This document shows, one piece after another, positions 1-8,895 of a DNA stretch of 38,149 nucleotides. The number at the start of each line of letters is the position of its first letter. The first letter of the stretch is position 1. Source of the stretch: Cupriavidus basilensis (GTDB lineage: Bacteria > Pseudomonadota > Gammaproteobacteria > Burkholderiales > Burkholderiaceae); NCBI RefSeq assembly GCF_029335485.1, contig NZ_JARJLM010000327.1, positions 1 to 38,149 of the forward strand, given 5' to 3'. Under the pieces are notes generated by a model. That model was not told the DNA's origin, did not search any database, and saw only the letters and a program-made list of their open reading frames with translations. Both the position numbers and the translations under genes were made by a program.

Positions 1-1488
1 CTCCTCTGCGCGCAGCTTGCCAAGCGAGCCGACCTTGTCCTGTTGCGCCGGCGTCAGGTTCTGCACGATCGCCAGCGCTTCGGCGCTCTTGTTCTGCGCC
101 GCCAGCACGCCCACCAGGCCACGCGTGGCGTCGGGATTGTCGGGCTGCTGCTTGAGTACGCGGCGATACGCGGCCTCGGCCGGGGCGTACTGCCCTTCCT
201 CGGCCATCACGTCGGCCAGCGCCACCTGGGCGGAAGGCTCGTGCGGATCCAGCTTGATCGCGCGCTCCAGCAGGCTGCGCGCCTCGGTGCGGTTGCCCGC
301 GCCGCGCGCGGCATTCGCCTGCTCGGACAACAGCCAGTAGGTGGCGCTGTTCTGCGCGCTGCGGTAGCGCCCGCCCGCGCCACGCCTGGCGGCCTGGTCG
401 AGGTAGTCCACCGCCTCGGCGAACTTCTCCTGCTTGAGGCGCAGCACGCCCATGCCGCCAAGCGCGTCGGCGTCTTCGGAGCGTTGTTGCAGCGCGGTCT
501 GGAAGTGCTCGCCGGCACGTTCGAGATCGCCCGCGTCCATCGCGTCGAAGCCCTGCTGCACGATCTGGCGTACCGGGTTGCTGGCCGCGCCGGCCACCCG
601 CGTGCTCTGCTGTTGCTGCTGCTGGACCTTGATCGCATCGAGCTTGGCCCGGATGGTCTCGTCGTCGGGATGGCTGGCCAGCCATGCCTGGTACATCGGC
701 GCGTCGGCCGGGCGGCCGCCCAGCCAGGTCAGCGCCCGCCGCCAGCTCTCGCCGGCGGAGCCCGCCACATCGCTGCTCTTGGAGAGTGCCTCGAGGTGGC
801 GAATGCCCTCGCGCCGGGTCGATTCGCGATAGGTCAGGTGCTGCGCCAGCGCCAGCTGGGCACGGTTGTCGGACGGATTGGCGCGCGCCAGCTGCTCCAG
901 CCCCTTGCGTGCCTCTTCCCAGCCTTGCGCGGTGCCGCCCAGGGTCTGGTAATACTCCAGCGCGAGGTTGCCTTGCGGCGTGGTGCCGCCGGCGGCTTGC
1001 TGGTAGCGCTTGACCGCTTCCTCGCCCTGGCCGCTGCGCGCCAGCTGGCGCGCTTGCTCGAGCTGCTGGGTAACGCCGCCGCCGCTGACGATCTGCGTGA
1101 GACGCCCCACCAGCGGCGAGCCGGGCTGGGCCTTCTTCAGGCGTTCCAGGTAGGTGCGCGCACTGTCGGCGCGGCCGGATTCAGCCTCGGCCACGCCCAT
1201 GCCGTACAACGCATCGGGCTGGGCCGCGTTCAGCCGCAGGAGCTTCTGCCAGGCTTCGGCCGCGCGATCGCTGCGCCCGCGCTCCTGCCAGTACTTGCCC
1301 TGGTCGACCAGCAGCTTGACCGGGTCCTCCTGCGCCGCGGCGCCGGTGGCGAATGCAGTCAACAGGCTCAGCACCAGGGTCTTGGCACGCAGGTTGGCGC
1401 GCGCAGCGCCGCCGGTATCTGCCAGGCCGCCCCTCGGGGCGGATGCGTTCGCGCGTCCGTTCATGGCCGGGCGCTTGCGGTTCGACAT
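1..1488 (-). CDS. bcsC: Cellulose synthase outer-membrane secretion protein BcsC (3' part outside window)
   Basis: The visible 496 codons give the N-terminal half of BcsC, the periplasmic TPR scaffold and outer-membrane barrel that exports cellulose. A basic N-terminus and hydrophobic stretch ending AAAQ (about residues 36-53) act as the export signal. Tetratricopeptide-type helices follow, for example WQKLLRLNAAQPDALYGMG and ALGGMGVLRLKQEKFAEAVDY. The C-terminal barrel is not in the window, so the gene is incomplete at the left edge. The ATG at 1488 is preceded by GGGAGAAAAC, a good ribosome site, and overlaps the end of bcsZ by 28 bases. An in-frame ATG at 1464 would give the 4-base ATGA overlap used elsewhere in the operon but lacks a ribosome site. 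A run of six glutamines lies near residue 290. Family assignment rests on the TPR pattern plus the operon position downstream of bcsZ. Confidence 0.93.
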   Translation of the reverse strand, partial: MSNRKRPAMNGRANASAPRGGLADTGGAARANLRAKTLVLSLLTAFATGAAAQEDPVKLLVDQGKYWQERGRSDRAAEAWQKLLRLNAAQPDALYGMGVAEAESGRADSARTYLERLKKAQPGSPLVGRLTQIVSGGGVTQQLEQARQLARSGQGEEAVKRYQQAAGGTTPQGNLALEYYQTLGGTAQGWEEARKGLEQLARANPSDNRAQLALAQHLTYRESTRREGIRHLEALSKSSDVAGSAGESWRRALTWLGGRPADAPMYQAWLASHPDDETIRAKLDAIKVQQQQQQSTRVAGAASNPVRQIVQQGFDAMDAGDLERAGEHFQTALQQRSEDADALGGMGVLRLKQEKFAEAVDYLDQAARRGAGGRYRSAQNSATYWLLSEQANAARGAGNRTEARSLLERAIKLDPHEPSAQVALADVMAEEGQYAPAEAAYRRVLKQQPDNPDATRGLVGVLAAQNKSAEALAIVQNLTPAQQDKVGSLGKLRAEE

Positions 1489-2714
1489 GTTTTCTCCCAC
1501 TCCAACTCCAGTTGCCCCGAAGGCGCGAACCGGTAGCGGCCTTCGGCAAAGCCGAGGCCGAATAATCCCAATACGGTGTCGTAGTACGTGGCCGCGGACT
1601 TGCCGGCTGGCGCGGCGGCGTCGAGCATCGACTCGGCGCGCGCGCGTTGCGCAGCAGCCAGCGCCGGCGCTCCGGCCGCCTGCAGGAAAGGCAGCAGCGC
1701 GGCCGAAAATGCCAGCGGGCCCTCTCCTTCCAGCGCGCCGCTATCGGCGTGCATGCGTTCGGGCGGCGCGGCGCGTCCCGCCATACGCTGCGCCTGCGGC
1801 GCCAGCGCCTTCATCAGCACGCCACCGGCGGCATCGCGGCGCGGCGTCATGCCGGCCCACAGGTAGACGCGAATGGCGTCGTAGCTGCTCACGTCGCCCT
1901 TCGCCGGGTCGGTGACGAAGGCGCCGCTGCCGGGCTGCTCGCTGCGGTAGGCCGGCCAGTCGGGCACGATGCCTTGCCTGGCCACCGCCTCCACCAGCTT
2001 GCCGGCCTGCGTGGCCAGCGTCGCCCACGGGCCCGCCGGGTCGGCGGACGCCAGGCGGCGCAGCACGGGCACCGGCAGGTAGCTGGCGTTGAGACGCCAC
2101 AGGTGCGGGCCATCGGCATTGCCTTCGACGAAGCCCTGCGGCCCCGGCAGCAACATCGTACCGAAGCCGGGCAGGGACACCACTTCCTGTTTGGCCACCA
2201 GTGCGAGCAAGGCGCGCGCCTGCTCGGCATAGGCCGGCTGCCGCCACAGGCGCGCCGCCTCGAGCAGAGCGAAGGCGAACCACAGGTCGGCATCGGACGC
2301 CGGGTTGGCGTCCATCACGCCCCACGAGCCGTCGGCGCGGTGGCCCCACTGCCAGGCCGGCAGCTTGTCTTGCAGGCTGCCCGCGCCCAGGTTGGCGATG
2401 CTCCATTGCCAGAGACGGTCGAAGGTGACGCGGTCGTTGGCCAGCAGCGCGAACACCATGCCGTAGGACTGGCCTTCGGAGGTGCTTTGCAGCGCCTTGG
2501 TGGACGAATCGAGCACACGTCCGTCGCCCTGCACGAAATGGGACAGGAACTGCTGGTACAGCGGCCAGGCGCAGACCATGGGTGCAGCCGCCGCCTTGGG
2601 CGCAACGGCCGGCCTGGCCGCGTCCGCCAGCGCCGCCCAGCCGCCCACGGCCGCCAGCACGCCGGCCCCGGGCAGGGCGGCCAGCCAGCGGCGGCGCGGC
2701 TGGTTCGGGTTCAT
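1461..2714 (-). CDS. bcsZ: Periplasmic endo-1,4-beta-glucanase BcsZ, GH8
   Basis: This is a 417-residue family 8 glycoside hydrolase that trims cellulose in the periplasm and is needed for normal export. A twin-arginine-like or Sec signal (RRRW then a hydrophobic stretch, residues 7-33) opens the protein. TSEGQSYGM holds the probable catalytic acid E80. The GH8 signature is at NPASDADLWFAFALLEAARLW's core, D141 and D143. SYDAIRVYLW (D279) matches the region of the second catalytic acid in E. coli BcsZ. Length is slightly above the E. coli enzyme. The ATG at 2714 overlaps the bcsB stop as ATGA and has GGGAG eight bases upstream. No key residue appears to be lost, so it should be active. Confidence 0.95.
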   Translation of the reverse strand: MNPNQPRRRWLAALPGAGVLAAVGGWAALADAARPAVAPKAAAAPMVCAWPLYQQFLSHFVQGDGRVLDSSTKALQSTSEGQSYGMVFALLANDRVTFDRLWQWSIANLGAGSLQDKLPAWQWGHRADGSWGVMDANPASDADLWFAFALLEAARLWRQPAYAEQARALLALVAKQEVVSLPGFGTMLLPGPQGFVEGNADGPHLWRLNASYLPVPVLRRLASADPAGPWATLATQAGKLVEAVARQGIVPDWPAYRSEQPGSGAFVTDPAKGDVSSYDAIRVYLWAGMTPRRDAAGGVLMKALAPQAQRMAGRAAPPERMHADSGALEGEGPLAFSAALLPFLQAAGAPALAAAQRARAESMLDAAAPAGKSAATYYDTVLGLFGLGFAEGRYRFAPSGQLELEWEKTCRTASARP

Positions 2715-5080
2715 GCGTGTTCTCCCTTCTTGCGCTGGCGGGCGCGTGCCCGCAGCGACAGGAAGAGCAAGGCTGCCAGCGTCAGCGAGGCGCCCCCGAT
2801 CATCAGCACCATGGCCAGGGGCCGCCGCGAAAGCCACCATTGCACATAGGTCCAGGGCGCCAGCTTGCCCACGTAATAGTTCTGCTGCGCCGCCAGGCTG
2901 TCGATGTCCTTGCCGTGCACCAGCACCAGGCTGCCCTGCACATGCGTGACCTGCTCGGGATCGAGCAGCACGTCGGTCATGGCCAGCAGGCCTTGCGGCG
3001 CATTGCTGGTGACCGCCACCACGCTGCGCCCGGACGCCAGCGGCGACTCGAAGCCGCTGAGCGTGGCGTCGGTGGCGGCGCTGCTGACCGACATGTGCGT
3101 CTCCACCGGGCGGTTGCGCGTGCCGTCCGCGCCATTCCACCAGCCCATCACCGTCGAGACGGCATCCGTCAGCGAAAAACGCTTCTCATTGCCCACCAGT
3201 GACACCGGCATGCGCTCGGCCCACTGCGTGAAGAGCGGCTGGGACTGCGCGGTGCCGATCACCAGCAGATCGCGCTGGGCCTGCTTGTCGACCTGCGACG
3301 CGCCGCTGACCGCCACACCGGTGGCGGGGTAGCCGGTGGATTCGCCCATGCGCCCCATCAGCGTGAGATAGGTCGAATAATCCTCGGCGCCAGGCTTGTC
3401 CGGAAGGATCACGGCAGTCTCGGAAAGATCTGCCAGCCGCGTGAACGGGAAGCCGCTGTTGCCGAACACCGCCAGATCGGGCAGCGCGATGAAGTGCGGC
3501 AGGCCGGTCACGTCGATGGTCGAATCGGGATCGATCGCGCCCTTCACGTTGTCGAGCAGCACGTCCTTGCACGCGCCCTGCTTGAGGTAGTCGTAATAGA
3601 AGTGGAACTGCAGCTGCGACTGCGCCGGCAGCATGAACAGCGGCAGGTCGATGCGCTCCTTGACCGGCACCGAGCCGTCCGGCAGCACCTTGGCCAGCAG
3701 TTGGCTGGCGCGGCCGTCCTGGTTCTTGACCGAACGCAGCGCATAGGCGCGCAGGAACTGGCGGTTGACGTTGATATTCAGCGTGGATTTGTCCACCACC
3801 GGACGCGGCGTATAGCGGTACTTCAGATCGATGGGGATACCCTTGCTGCGCCAGCCGAACAGGTCGGGCGGCAGCCGGAAGTTCACGCGCACCAGGTCGG
3901 GGTTGTAGCCCGAGACGTTGAGATCGCGCACTTCGGTGAGTTCGCCGAAGCGCACCGGGCGGTCGCTGCGGACCCAGTTGGGCGCGTCGTACGGCACGCG
4001 CGGCGCCACGTCGTCGAGCTTGTTGATGGTGGCGCTCTGCCCGGACAGCGCCCGCGCGCCCAGCGTGAGCGCCCGCGCGGCGGTCTTGAGCTCGGCGCTG
4101 TCGCGCCCCATCACCAGCAGCAGCTTGCCATTGGCGTCGGCCGGGTTGGGCACCACCGCGATCATGGGCCCGTTGATGGCCGGCACCTCCACCCCGGCGG
4201 GCTTTTCCTCGTTGGTGACGAAGACCACCGCATTGCCGGCCGCCGGCACCTGGTTGAGCGTGGCGGAGAAGGACGCGCCGCGATAACCGGCCAGCGCGCC
4301 GAACCACGACGACACCGCGCCGGCCGCTTCCAGCGTGGCGGGCGACGGCGCGCCGGCGAACACGAAGGGCAGCCTGAGGCGCCCCACGTCGCGGCGGTCG
4401 AAGAACGGCAGCGGCAGCAGCGACAGCTCGTTGGCCAGCGCCACCGGGGTCAGCGTGAGTTCGAGCACGCTGCTGTTGCCGATGGTGGCCCACAGGCTGG
4501 AGTGGAAGGGGTCTTCGCAATCGGTGGTGTAGTGGCCGATCAGCTGCAGGTTGAGCCGGTTGAACTCGCTGATGAGCCGCGGCTCGATGGCCAGCTCGCG
4601 CTCCAGGCTGGTGCCCGCGGTTTCCTTGGGCACCGGCACGGTGGCGGCAACCTCGCCGTTGAGCATCACGTTGATATGCGACAGCGCAGGGATCAGCGCC
4701 GGCGAATAGGTGTAGCGCAGCTTGAGGCGCGCCGCGGTCACGACCTCGTCGGCCCGGATCGAGAACGGCACGCCGTTGATGCCGTCGACGCCGCGCAGCT
4801 GGAAGGGCACATCGGCGCCCAGCTGCTTGAACGTGACCTGCACCGTGCGCGCACCGCTGCGGGGCGCGCCGGTGGCGGCCTGCGCGGCGGCGCCGGCAGG
4901 CGCCTGCGCCGTTACCGCGTCGCGCGTGGCGTCCGGCATGGCGGCGCGCTGGGCTCCCGCCGGCGTCATGGTCAGCATGGAGAGCGCCAGCAGGGCGCCC
5001 AGGCGTGTGAGCACGGGCAGGCGCGCGGCCGGGCGGGCGCGCAAACGTACGGGCAAGCGTGGTGTCTTGGTCAAACGCAT
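2711..5080 (-). CDS. bcsB: Cellulose synthase periplasmic subunit BcsB
   Basis: This 789-residue protein matches BcsB, the periplasmic partner that guides the glucan leaving BcsA. A basic N-terminus and a hydrophobic segment ending AGAQ (about residues 1-44) form the signal peptide. The long middle part has the alternating carbohydrate-binding and flavodoxin-like regions of the family, with phrases such as LRYTYSPALIPALSHINVML and YRYTPRPVVDKSTLNINVN. A single C-terminal anchor, about residues 755-778 (RPLAMVLMIGGASLTLAALLF), ends in a basic tail and would pack against BcsA. The gene starts 73 bases after bcsA with only a weak AGAGA ribosome site and ends in a 4-base overlap with bcsZ. It has sometimes been annotated as the c-di-GMP-binding subunit, but the known c-di-GMP site is in BcsA PilZ. 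Confidence 0.95.
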   Translation of the reverse strand: MRLTKTPRLPVRLRARPAARLPVLTRLGALLALSMLTMTPAGAQRAAMPDATRDAVTAQAPAGAAAQAATGAPRSGARTVQVTFKQLGADVPFQLRGVDGINGVPFSIRADEVVTAARLKLRYTYSPALIPALSHINVMLNGEVAATVPVPKETAGTSLERELAIEPRLISEFNRLNLQLIGHYTTDCEDPFHSSLWATIGNSSVLELTLTPVALANELSLLPLPFFDRRDVGRLRLPFVFAGAPSPATLEAAGAVSSWFGALAGYRGASFSATLNQVPAAGNAVVFVTNEEKPAGVEVPAINGPMIAVVPNPADANGKLLLVMGRDSAELKTAARALTLGARALSGQSATINKLDDVAPRVPYDAPNWVRSDRPVRFGELTEVRDLNVSGYNPDLVRVNFRLPPDLFGWRSKGIPIDLKYRYTPRPVVDKSTLNINVNRQFLRAYALRSVKNQDGRASQLLAKVLPDGSVPVKERIDLPLFMLPAQSQLQFHFYYDYLKQGACKDVLLDNVKGAIDPDSTIDVTGLPHFIALPDLAVFGNSGFPFTRLADLSETAVILPDKPGAEDYSTYLTLMGRMGESTGYPATGVAVSGASQVDKQAQRDLLVIGTAQSQPLFTQWAERMPVSLVGNEKRFSLTDAVSTVMGWWNGADGTRNRPVETHMSVSSAATDATLSGFESPLASGRSVVAVTSNAPQGLLAMTDVLLDPEQVTHVQGSLVLVHGKDIDSLAAQQNYYVGKLAPWTYVQWWLSRRPLAMVLMIGGASLTLAALLFLSLRARARQRKKGEHA

Positions 5081-5153
5081 TCTCTAGTTTTGCCAGTGGT
5101 CCGTTGCGTGGCCAGGCCGGTGCGTGGCACAGGCACGTGGCCGCTCAGGCCGG

Positions 5154-7406
5154 TCAGGGAGTGGAAGAGGCGCCAGGTTCGGGCCGCCGCAGCAGCCGGC
5201 GCATCTCGCGGCCCAGGTGGAACATCACGTTATGGAAACCGAGCAGGCCGATCCGGAAAATCTGGCCTGCGGCCAGGCCAGGGGCATCCGGACGCTTGCG
5301 GCCCCAGGAATCGATCCAGGCATCGGCGCGCGCGAAGGTGCACTGCACGAACGCCATTTCCTCGCGCGGGCTCATCTTCCCCAGCACCAGTCCGGTGTGC
5401 GACTCGCCCTGGAATACCACCTTGGCCGGGAACATATGCTCGTCGTTCTGCAGGTAGAGCGAGATCTGCACCGCGTCGCCTACGGTCGCCTTCATGCCCG
5501 GCGGCAGCCGCATGCCGATGCCGCCCTCGGCGAAGTCGATGGTCTCGCACACCACGGCACGGCCATCGGCGAAATGCAACGTGGCAGGCAGCTTCATCGC
5601 CACCCGGTGCGCCACGCGGATCTGCCGCGTCTCGCTGGCCACAGCAATGGAAGCGCCGAGAATGATCAGGTTGTAGAAGGTCCAGATCAGGTTCAGCACC
5701 ACCGTGGTGGCCTCGAACTGGTTCCACAGGAACAGCCGCAGGAAGCCCACCACCACGCCCAGCAGGTTGAACAGCAGCAGCACCAGGTAGGGCCGCGAGA
5801 TCACCCAGTCGAAGTAGGCTTCCTCGATCACCCCGCCCTTGGGCGTCACGTTGAACTTGCCGGCCGCGGGGTTGATGAAGGCCACCAGCACCGGCCGCAT
5901 GATGTACCACGCCAGCACCGATTCGTAGACCTCGTTCCAGAACGAATGCCGGAACTTGCCCTGGATGCGCGAGTTGCTCATGTTCGCGTGCAGCAGGTGG
6001 GGCAGCGCGAAGATGGCAATGGTCAGCGCCGAGGCCTGGATCACGTGGGCGCCGAACAGCAGGTAGGCCAGCGGCGCGGTCAGGAACACCAGCCGCGGCA
6101 GGCCATAGAAGAAATGCAGCATGGCATTGAGGTAGCACAGCCGCTGCGGGAGCGACAGGCCCGGCCCGAGTAGCGGATTGTCCACCCGGCAGATCTGCGC
6201 CATGCCGCGCGCCCAGCGGATACGCTGGCCCACGTGGCCCGAAAGGCTTTCCGTGGCCAGCCCCGCCGCCTGCGGAATCGCCAGGTAGGCGGTGCCGTAG
6301 CCCTTGCGGTGCAGCTTGAGCGCGGTGTGCGCGTCCTCGGTCACGGTTTCCACCGCGATGCCGCCGACCTCCAGCAACGGGGCGCGGCGGATGATGGCGC
6401 ACGAGCCGCAGAAGAAGGTGGCGTCCCACAGATCGTTGCCGTCTTGCACCAGGCCGTAGAACAGTTCGCCCTCGTTGGGCACTTCCTGGAAGGTGCGCAG
6501 GTTCTTCTCGAACGGATCCGGCGAGAAGAAATAGTGCGGCGTCTGCAGCATGGCCAGCTTGCGGTCCTTGAGGAACCAGCCCATGCAGATCTGCAGGAAG
6601 GAGCGCGTGGGAATGTGGTCGCAGTCGAAGATCGCCACATACTCGCCATGCGTGCTCTTGAGCGCTTCGTTGATATTGCCGGCCTTGGCGTGGCGATTGT
6701 GGTTGCGCGTGACGTGGGTGACGCCGACGCGCTCGCAGAACTCGCGGAATTCCTCCCGCCGGCCGTCGTCGAGCACATAGACATTGATCTTGTCGCGCGG
6801 CCAGTCCAGCGACATGGCGGCGAACACCGTCGGCTTCACCACCGAGAGCGGCTCGTTGTAGGTCGGGATGAAGATGTCGACCGTGGGCCAGTTCGCGCTG
6901 TCCGGCGGCATCGGCACCGGGCGGCGCTGGAGCGGCCACGCGGTCTGGAAATAGCCCAGCATCAACACCACGAAGGCGTACAGCTCGGCCAGCACCAGGC
7001 CGATCCCGAAGGCGGCGTCGAACCAGCCGCCCAGGCCCACGGTTTCGGTCAGGCGCCAGTACATATACCGGCTGGATGCCGCGATCGACAGCACCACCAT
7101 CATCAACGTGGCAAGACGCCCCTTGACCCGGTTCAGCCACGCCGCCAGGGCGAAGCACACCGAGGCAAACCCGATCTGCTGCCAGAAATCCAGCGGCACC
7201 GAGATCACCAGCGCGAACATGACCAGCGCGAGCACCAGCGCGATCGCCCGTACCGGAGCACTGTCCCACAGGGGCAGTTCCACGAAGCCATTGCCGAAAC
7301 GCTGCAGCAGGGACGAAAGCCTGCCGGGCTTGCCGCCGGATTCGCCCTTTGGCGTGGGGCCAGCGCCTGCCTGAGCGGCAGTGCGGGTCAAATTGGCTGG
7401 CTTCAC
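5154..7406 (-). CDS. bcsA: Cellulose synthase catalytic subunit BcsA (UDP-forming)
   Basis: This 750-residue inner-membrane GT2 enzyme polymerises UDP-glucose to beta-1,4-glucan and threads the chain through its own channel. Membrane helices lie at about 53-70, 76-94, 98-112 and 130-152. The GT domain has LDDG (212-215), the DxD pair D261/D263, FFCGSCA (331-337), the catalytic TED (356-358) and QRIRW (394-398). The gating-loop motif FNVTPK is at 518-523. A C-terminal PilZ domain carries RVAHR (597-601), but the second c-di-GMP motif reads DFAEGG (624-629), with alanine where DxSxxG has serine. The GTG start at 7406 overlaps the bcsQ stop as GTGA and has an excellent GGAGG six bases upstream; the frame stays open further upstream, but that part overlaps bcsQ. 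Identification is secure. Confidence 0.96.
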   Translation of the reverse strand: MKPANLTRTAAQAGAGPTPKGESGGKPGRLSSLLQRFGNGFVELPLWDSAPVRAIALVLALVMFALVISVPLDFWQQIGFASVCFALAAWLNRVKGRLATLMMVVLSIAASSRYMYWRLTETVGLGGWFDAAFGIGLVLAELYAFVVLMLGYFQTAWPLQRRPVPMPPDSANWPTVDIFIPTYNEPLSVVKPTVFAAMSLDWPRDKINVYVLDDGRREEFREFCERVGVTHVTRNHNRHAKAGNINEALKSTHGEYVAIFDCDHIPTRSFLQICMGWFLKDRKLAMLQTPHYFFSPDPFEKNLRTFQEVPNEGELFYGLVQDGNDLWDATFFCGSCAIIRRAPLLEVGGIAVETVTEDAHTALKLHRKGYGTAYLAIPQAAGLATESLSGHVGQRIRWARGMAQICRVDNPLLGPGLSLPQRLCYLNAMLHFFYGLPRLVFLTAPLAYLLFGAHVIQASALTIAIFALPHLLHANMSNSRIQGKFRHSFWNEVYESVLAWYIMRPVLVAFINPAAGKFNVTPKGGVIEEAYFDWVISRPYLVLLLFNLLGVVVGFLRLFLWNQFEATTVVLNLIWTFYNLIILGASIAVASETRQIRVAHRVAMKLPATLHFADGRAVVCETIDFAEGGIGMRLPPGMKATVGDAVQISLYLQNDEHMFPAKVVFQGESHTGLVLGKMSPREEMAFVQCTFARADAWIDSWGRKRPDAPGLAAGQIFRIGLLGFHNVMFHLGREMRRLLRRPEPGASSTP

Positions 7407-8176
7407 GCGGCGCCTCCATGTGCGACCAGGGCCTGCCGTACCCATGCAGCGCAGCGCTGCAGGTCGTGCGTGGCCTGGCTGTGCGGGTTGTATTCCAGCA
7501 CGCTGCGGTCGTAGGCGAGCGCCTCGGCGACAGCCTGGTCCTGATGGATCACGCCGAGCACGCGCTCGCCCAGCTGGGCACGCAGCACCTGCACCACGTC
7601 CTTGCCGAGCTGACGGCTCACGTCCACCTGGTTGATCACCAGCACGTGGCCGAGATAATCGGGCCGGCCCTCGCAGTAGGTGCGGATCAGGTCCTCCATC
7701 AGGGGCATGGTGGCGTAGGACGCCGCATCCGGCAGCGACACCGTCAGGCACAGTTGCGCGCACGACAGCGCCTGCCGCATATAAGGCGACGGCCCCGGTG
7801 GGGTATCGATCACCACCACATCGTCGGGACCCAGGCCCAGCGCGGCAAGCTGGGTGCGCAGCCAGCCGGGATGCGTAGCCAGGTGGGTCTCGAAGGCCGA
7901 GCGGTCGGTTTCGTTAAGCGAGCCGAACGGCACCACCAGCACGCGCGAACGCCCCTGGTAGATGCTCTCCTGCCACGCTTCGCCGGCCAGCGTGGCCCGC
8001 GCATGGCCCGAGACTTCCTGGGGCGGCATGCCGAAATGCAAGCGCAGCGCGTTTTGCGGATCCAGGTCGACCGCCACCACATGTTCGCCGGCAAGGGCGA
8101 GCGCTTCGGCCAGGTTGGCTGACAGGGTGGTCTTGCCCACGCCGCCCTTGGCCGACACAACAGCAATAATCTTCAC
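7403..8176 (-). CDS. bcsQ: Cellulose biosynthesis ParA/MinD-like ATPase BcsQ
   Basis: This 257-residue protein belongs to the MinD/ParA-type ATPases called BcsQ (YhjQ), which assist assembly or polar placement of the cellulose synthase complex. The deviant Walker A KGGVGKTT is at residues 10-17, with the signature lysine K10. VAVDLDPQNALRLHFG is the switch region. VVIDTPPGPSPYMRQAL carries the Walker B-like DTPPG. The gene opens with GTG at 8176, overlapping the bcsP stop as GTGA, and closes by overlapping bcsA the same way. Without a strong ribosome site of its own (GAAGCGCTC precedes the GTG) it probably relies on translational coupling. Its position between the BcsR-like gene and bcsA matches other Proteobacterial cellulose operons. 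Confidence 0.93.
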   Translation of the reverse strand: MKIIAVVSAKGGVGKTTLSANLAEALALAGEHVVAVDLDPQNALRLHFGMPPQEVSGHARATLAGEAWQESIYQGRSRVLVVPFGSLNETDRSAFETHLATHPGWLRTQLAALGLGPDDVVVIDTPPGPSPYMRQALSCAQLCLTVSLPDAASYATMPLMEDLIRTYCEGRPDYLGHVLVINQVDVSRQLGKDVVQVLRAQLGERVLGVIHQDQAVAEALAYDRSVLEYNPHSQATHDLQRCAAWVRQALVAHGGAA

Positions 8177-8838
8177 GAGCGCTTCAACCGATCAAGAAAG
8201 GAACGGCGCGCGGGAACGCGCTCGCTGGTGGTTGCCGGCTCCGGCCTGCCCTCGAGCCGTGCGAACACTTGGGACAACTCGGTGCTGGCGGCATGGCCGG
8301 CGAGTTCGGTCGACGGCGTCGCGGGAGCCCAGATGCTGGCCTGGTGGGGTGCGGGGGCGGACATCGGGCCAGACACCGGCAGTGACGATGCCGGCGCTAC
8401 GGCCGATGCCATCGATGCCGCCGCTGCCACCGCCCTGGCCGGCGCGGCCGGGGGCGCCGGCGGCATGCCTTCCGGCGTCCGGAAACGCGGCGCCATCGCC
8501 GAGGCGGGTGGAGCGGCCGGGGCCGTTGCGGGCGCCGCGAAGGCCACGGACGGGGGCACCATGGCAATGGCAACGGGCTCGGCCGGCGGCTGGCCGACGG
8601 GCTGCGCGCCGCGCCACAGCGGCTCGGGCGCTACGCCTTGCGGGGCGGCCGCCTCAAACCCATGCGGTGCCGGCTGCACCGACGGCACCGTGGCGGCACG
8701 GTCGACCCGCACGGCGGACAGCAGCGGCCAGCGCTCGCGCGCTTGCGTCGCGGCGTCTTCGCGCACGATCTCTTGGTAGGATTCCGTCTTGCCGCCAAAG
8801 CGCTGGAACAGCTTGGACAAATCGTCGGACTGACTCAT
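8173..8838 (-). CDS. bcsP: BcsR/BcsP-family cellulose biosynthesis protein, Pro/Ala-rich
   Basis: A 221-residue protein with a BcsR-like head and a long low-complexity tail. Residues 6-45 (DLSKLFQRFGGKTESYQEIV, then ARERWPLLSAV) resemble E. coli BcsR, which has an equivalent KRWPLL sequence and pairs with BcsQ. The remaining 170 residues are rich in alanine and proline with no clear domain, ending in a basic RRSFLDRLKRS. Adjacency to bcsQ, with a 4-base overlap, supports a BcsQ partner role as in the BcsRQ pair. I chose the ATG at 8838 over an in-frame GTG at 8865 because GAGCGAGAT precedes it at plausible spacing. The tail composition makes homology beyond the head uncertain. The name BcsP is the one used for such fusions in betaproteobacteria. 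Confidence 0.82.
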   Translation of the reverse strand: MSQSDDLSKLFQRFGGKTESYQEIVREDAATQARERWPLLSAVRVDRAATVPSVQPAPHGFEAAAPQGVAPEPLWRGAQPVGQPPAEPVAIAMVPPSVAFAAPATAPAAPPASAMAPRFRTPEGMPPAPPAAPARAVAAAASMASAVAPASSLPVSGPMSAPAPHQASIWAPATPSTELAGHAASTELSQVFARLEGRPEPATTSERVPARRSFLDRLKRS

Positions 8839-8895
8839 GGCATCTCGCTCACGGAGGGGGGACACTGGGCAGCAGCACCGGGCTGCCGCGACGCC

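Noticed and set aside
43-1536. Long plus-strand open frame of 497 codons
   Set aside because: It is antisense to bcsC, rich in Arg, Ala and Gly as expected from GC-rich shadows, and has no domain pattern.
3494-5665. Plus-strand open frame of 723 codons across bcsB and bcsA
   Set aside because: It lies antisense to two clear cellulose genes and reads as low-complexity Arg/His/Ala sequence.
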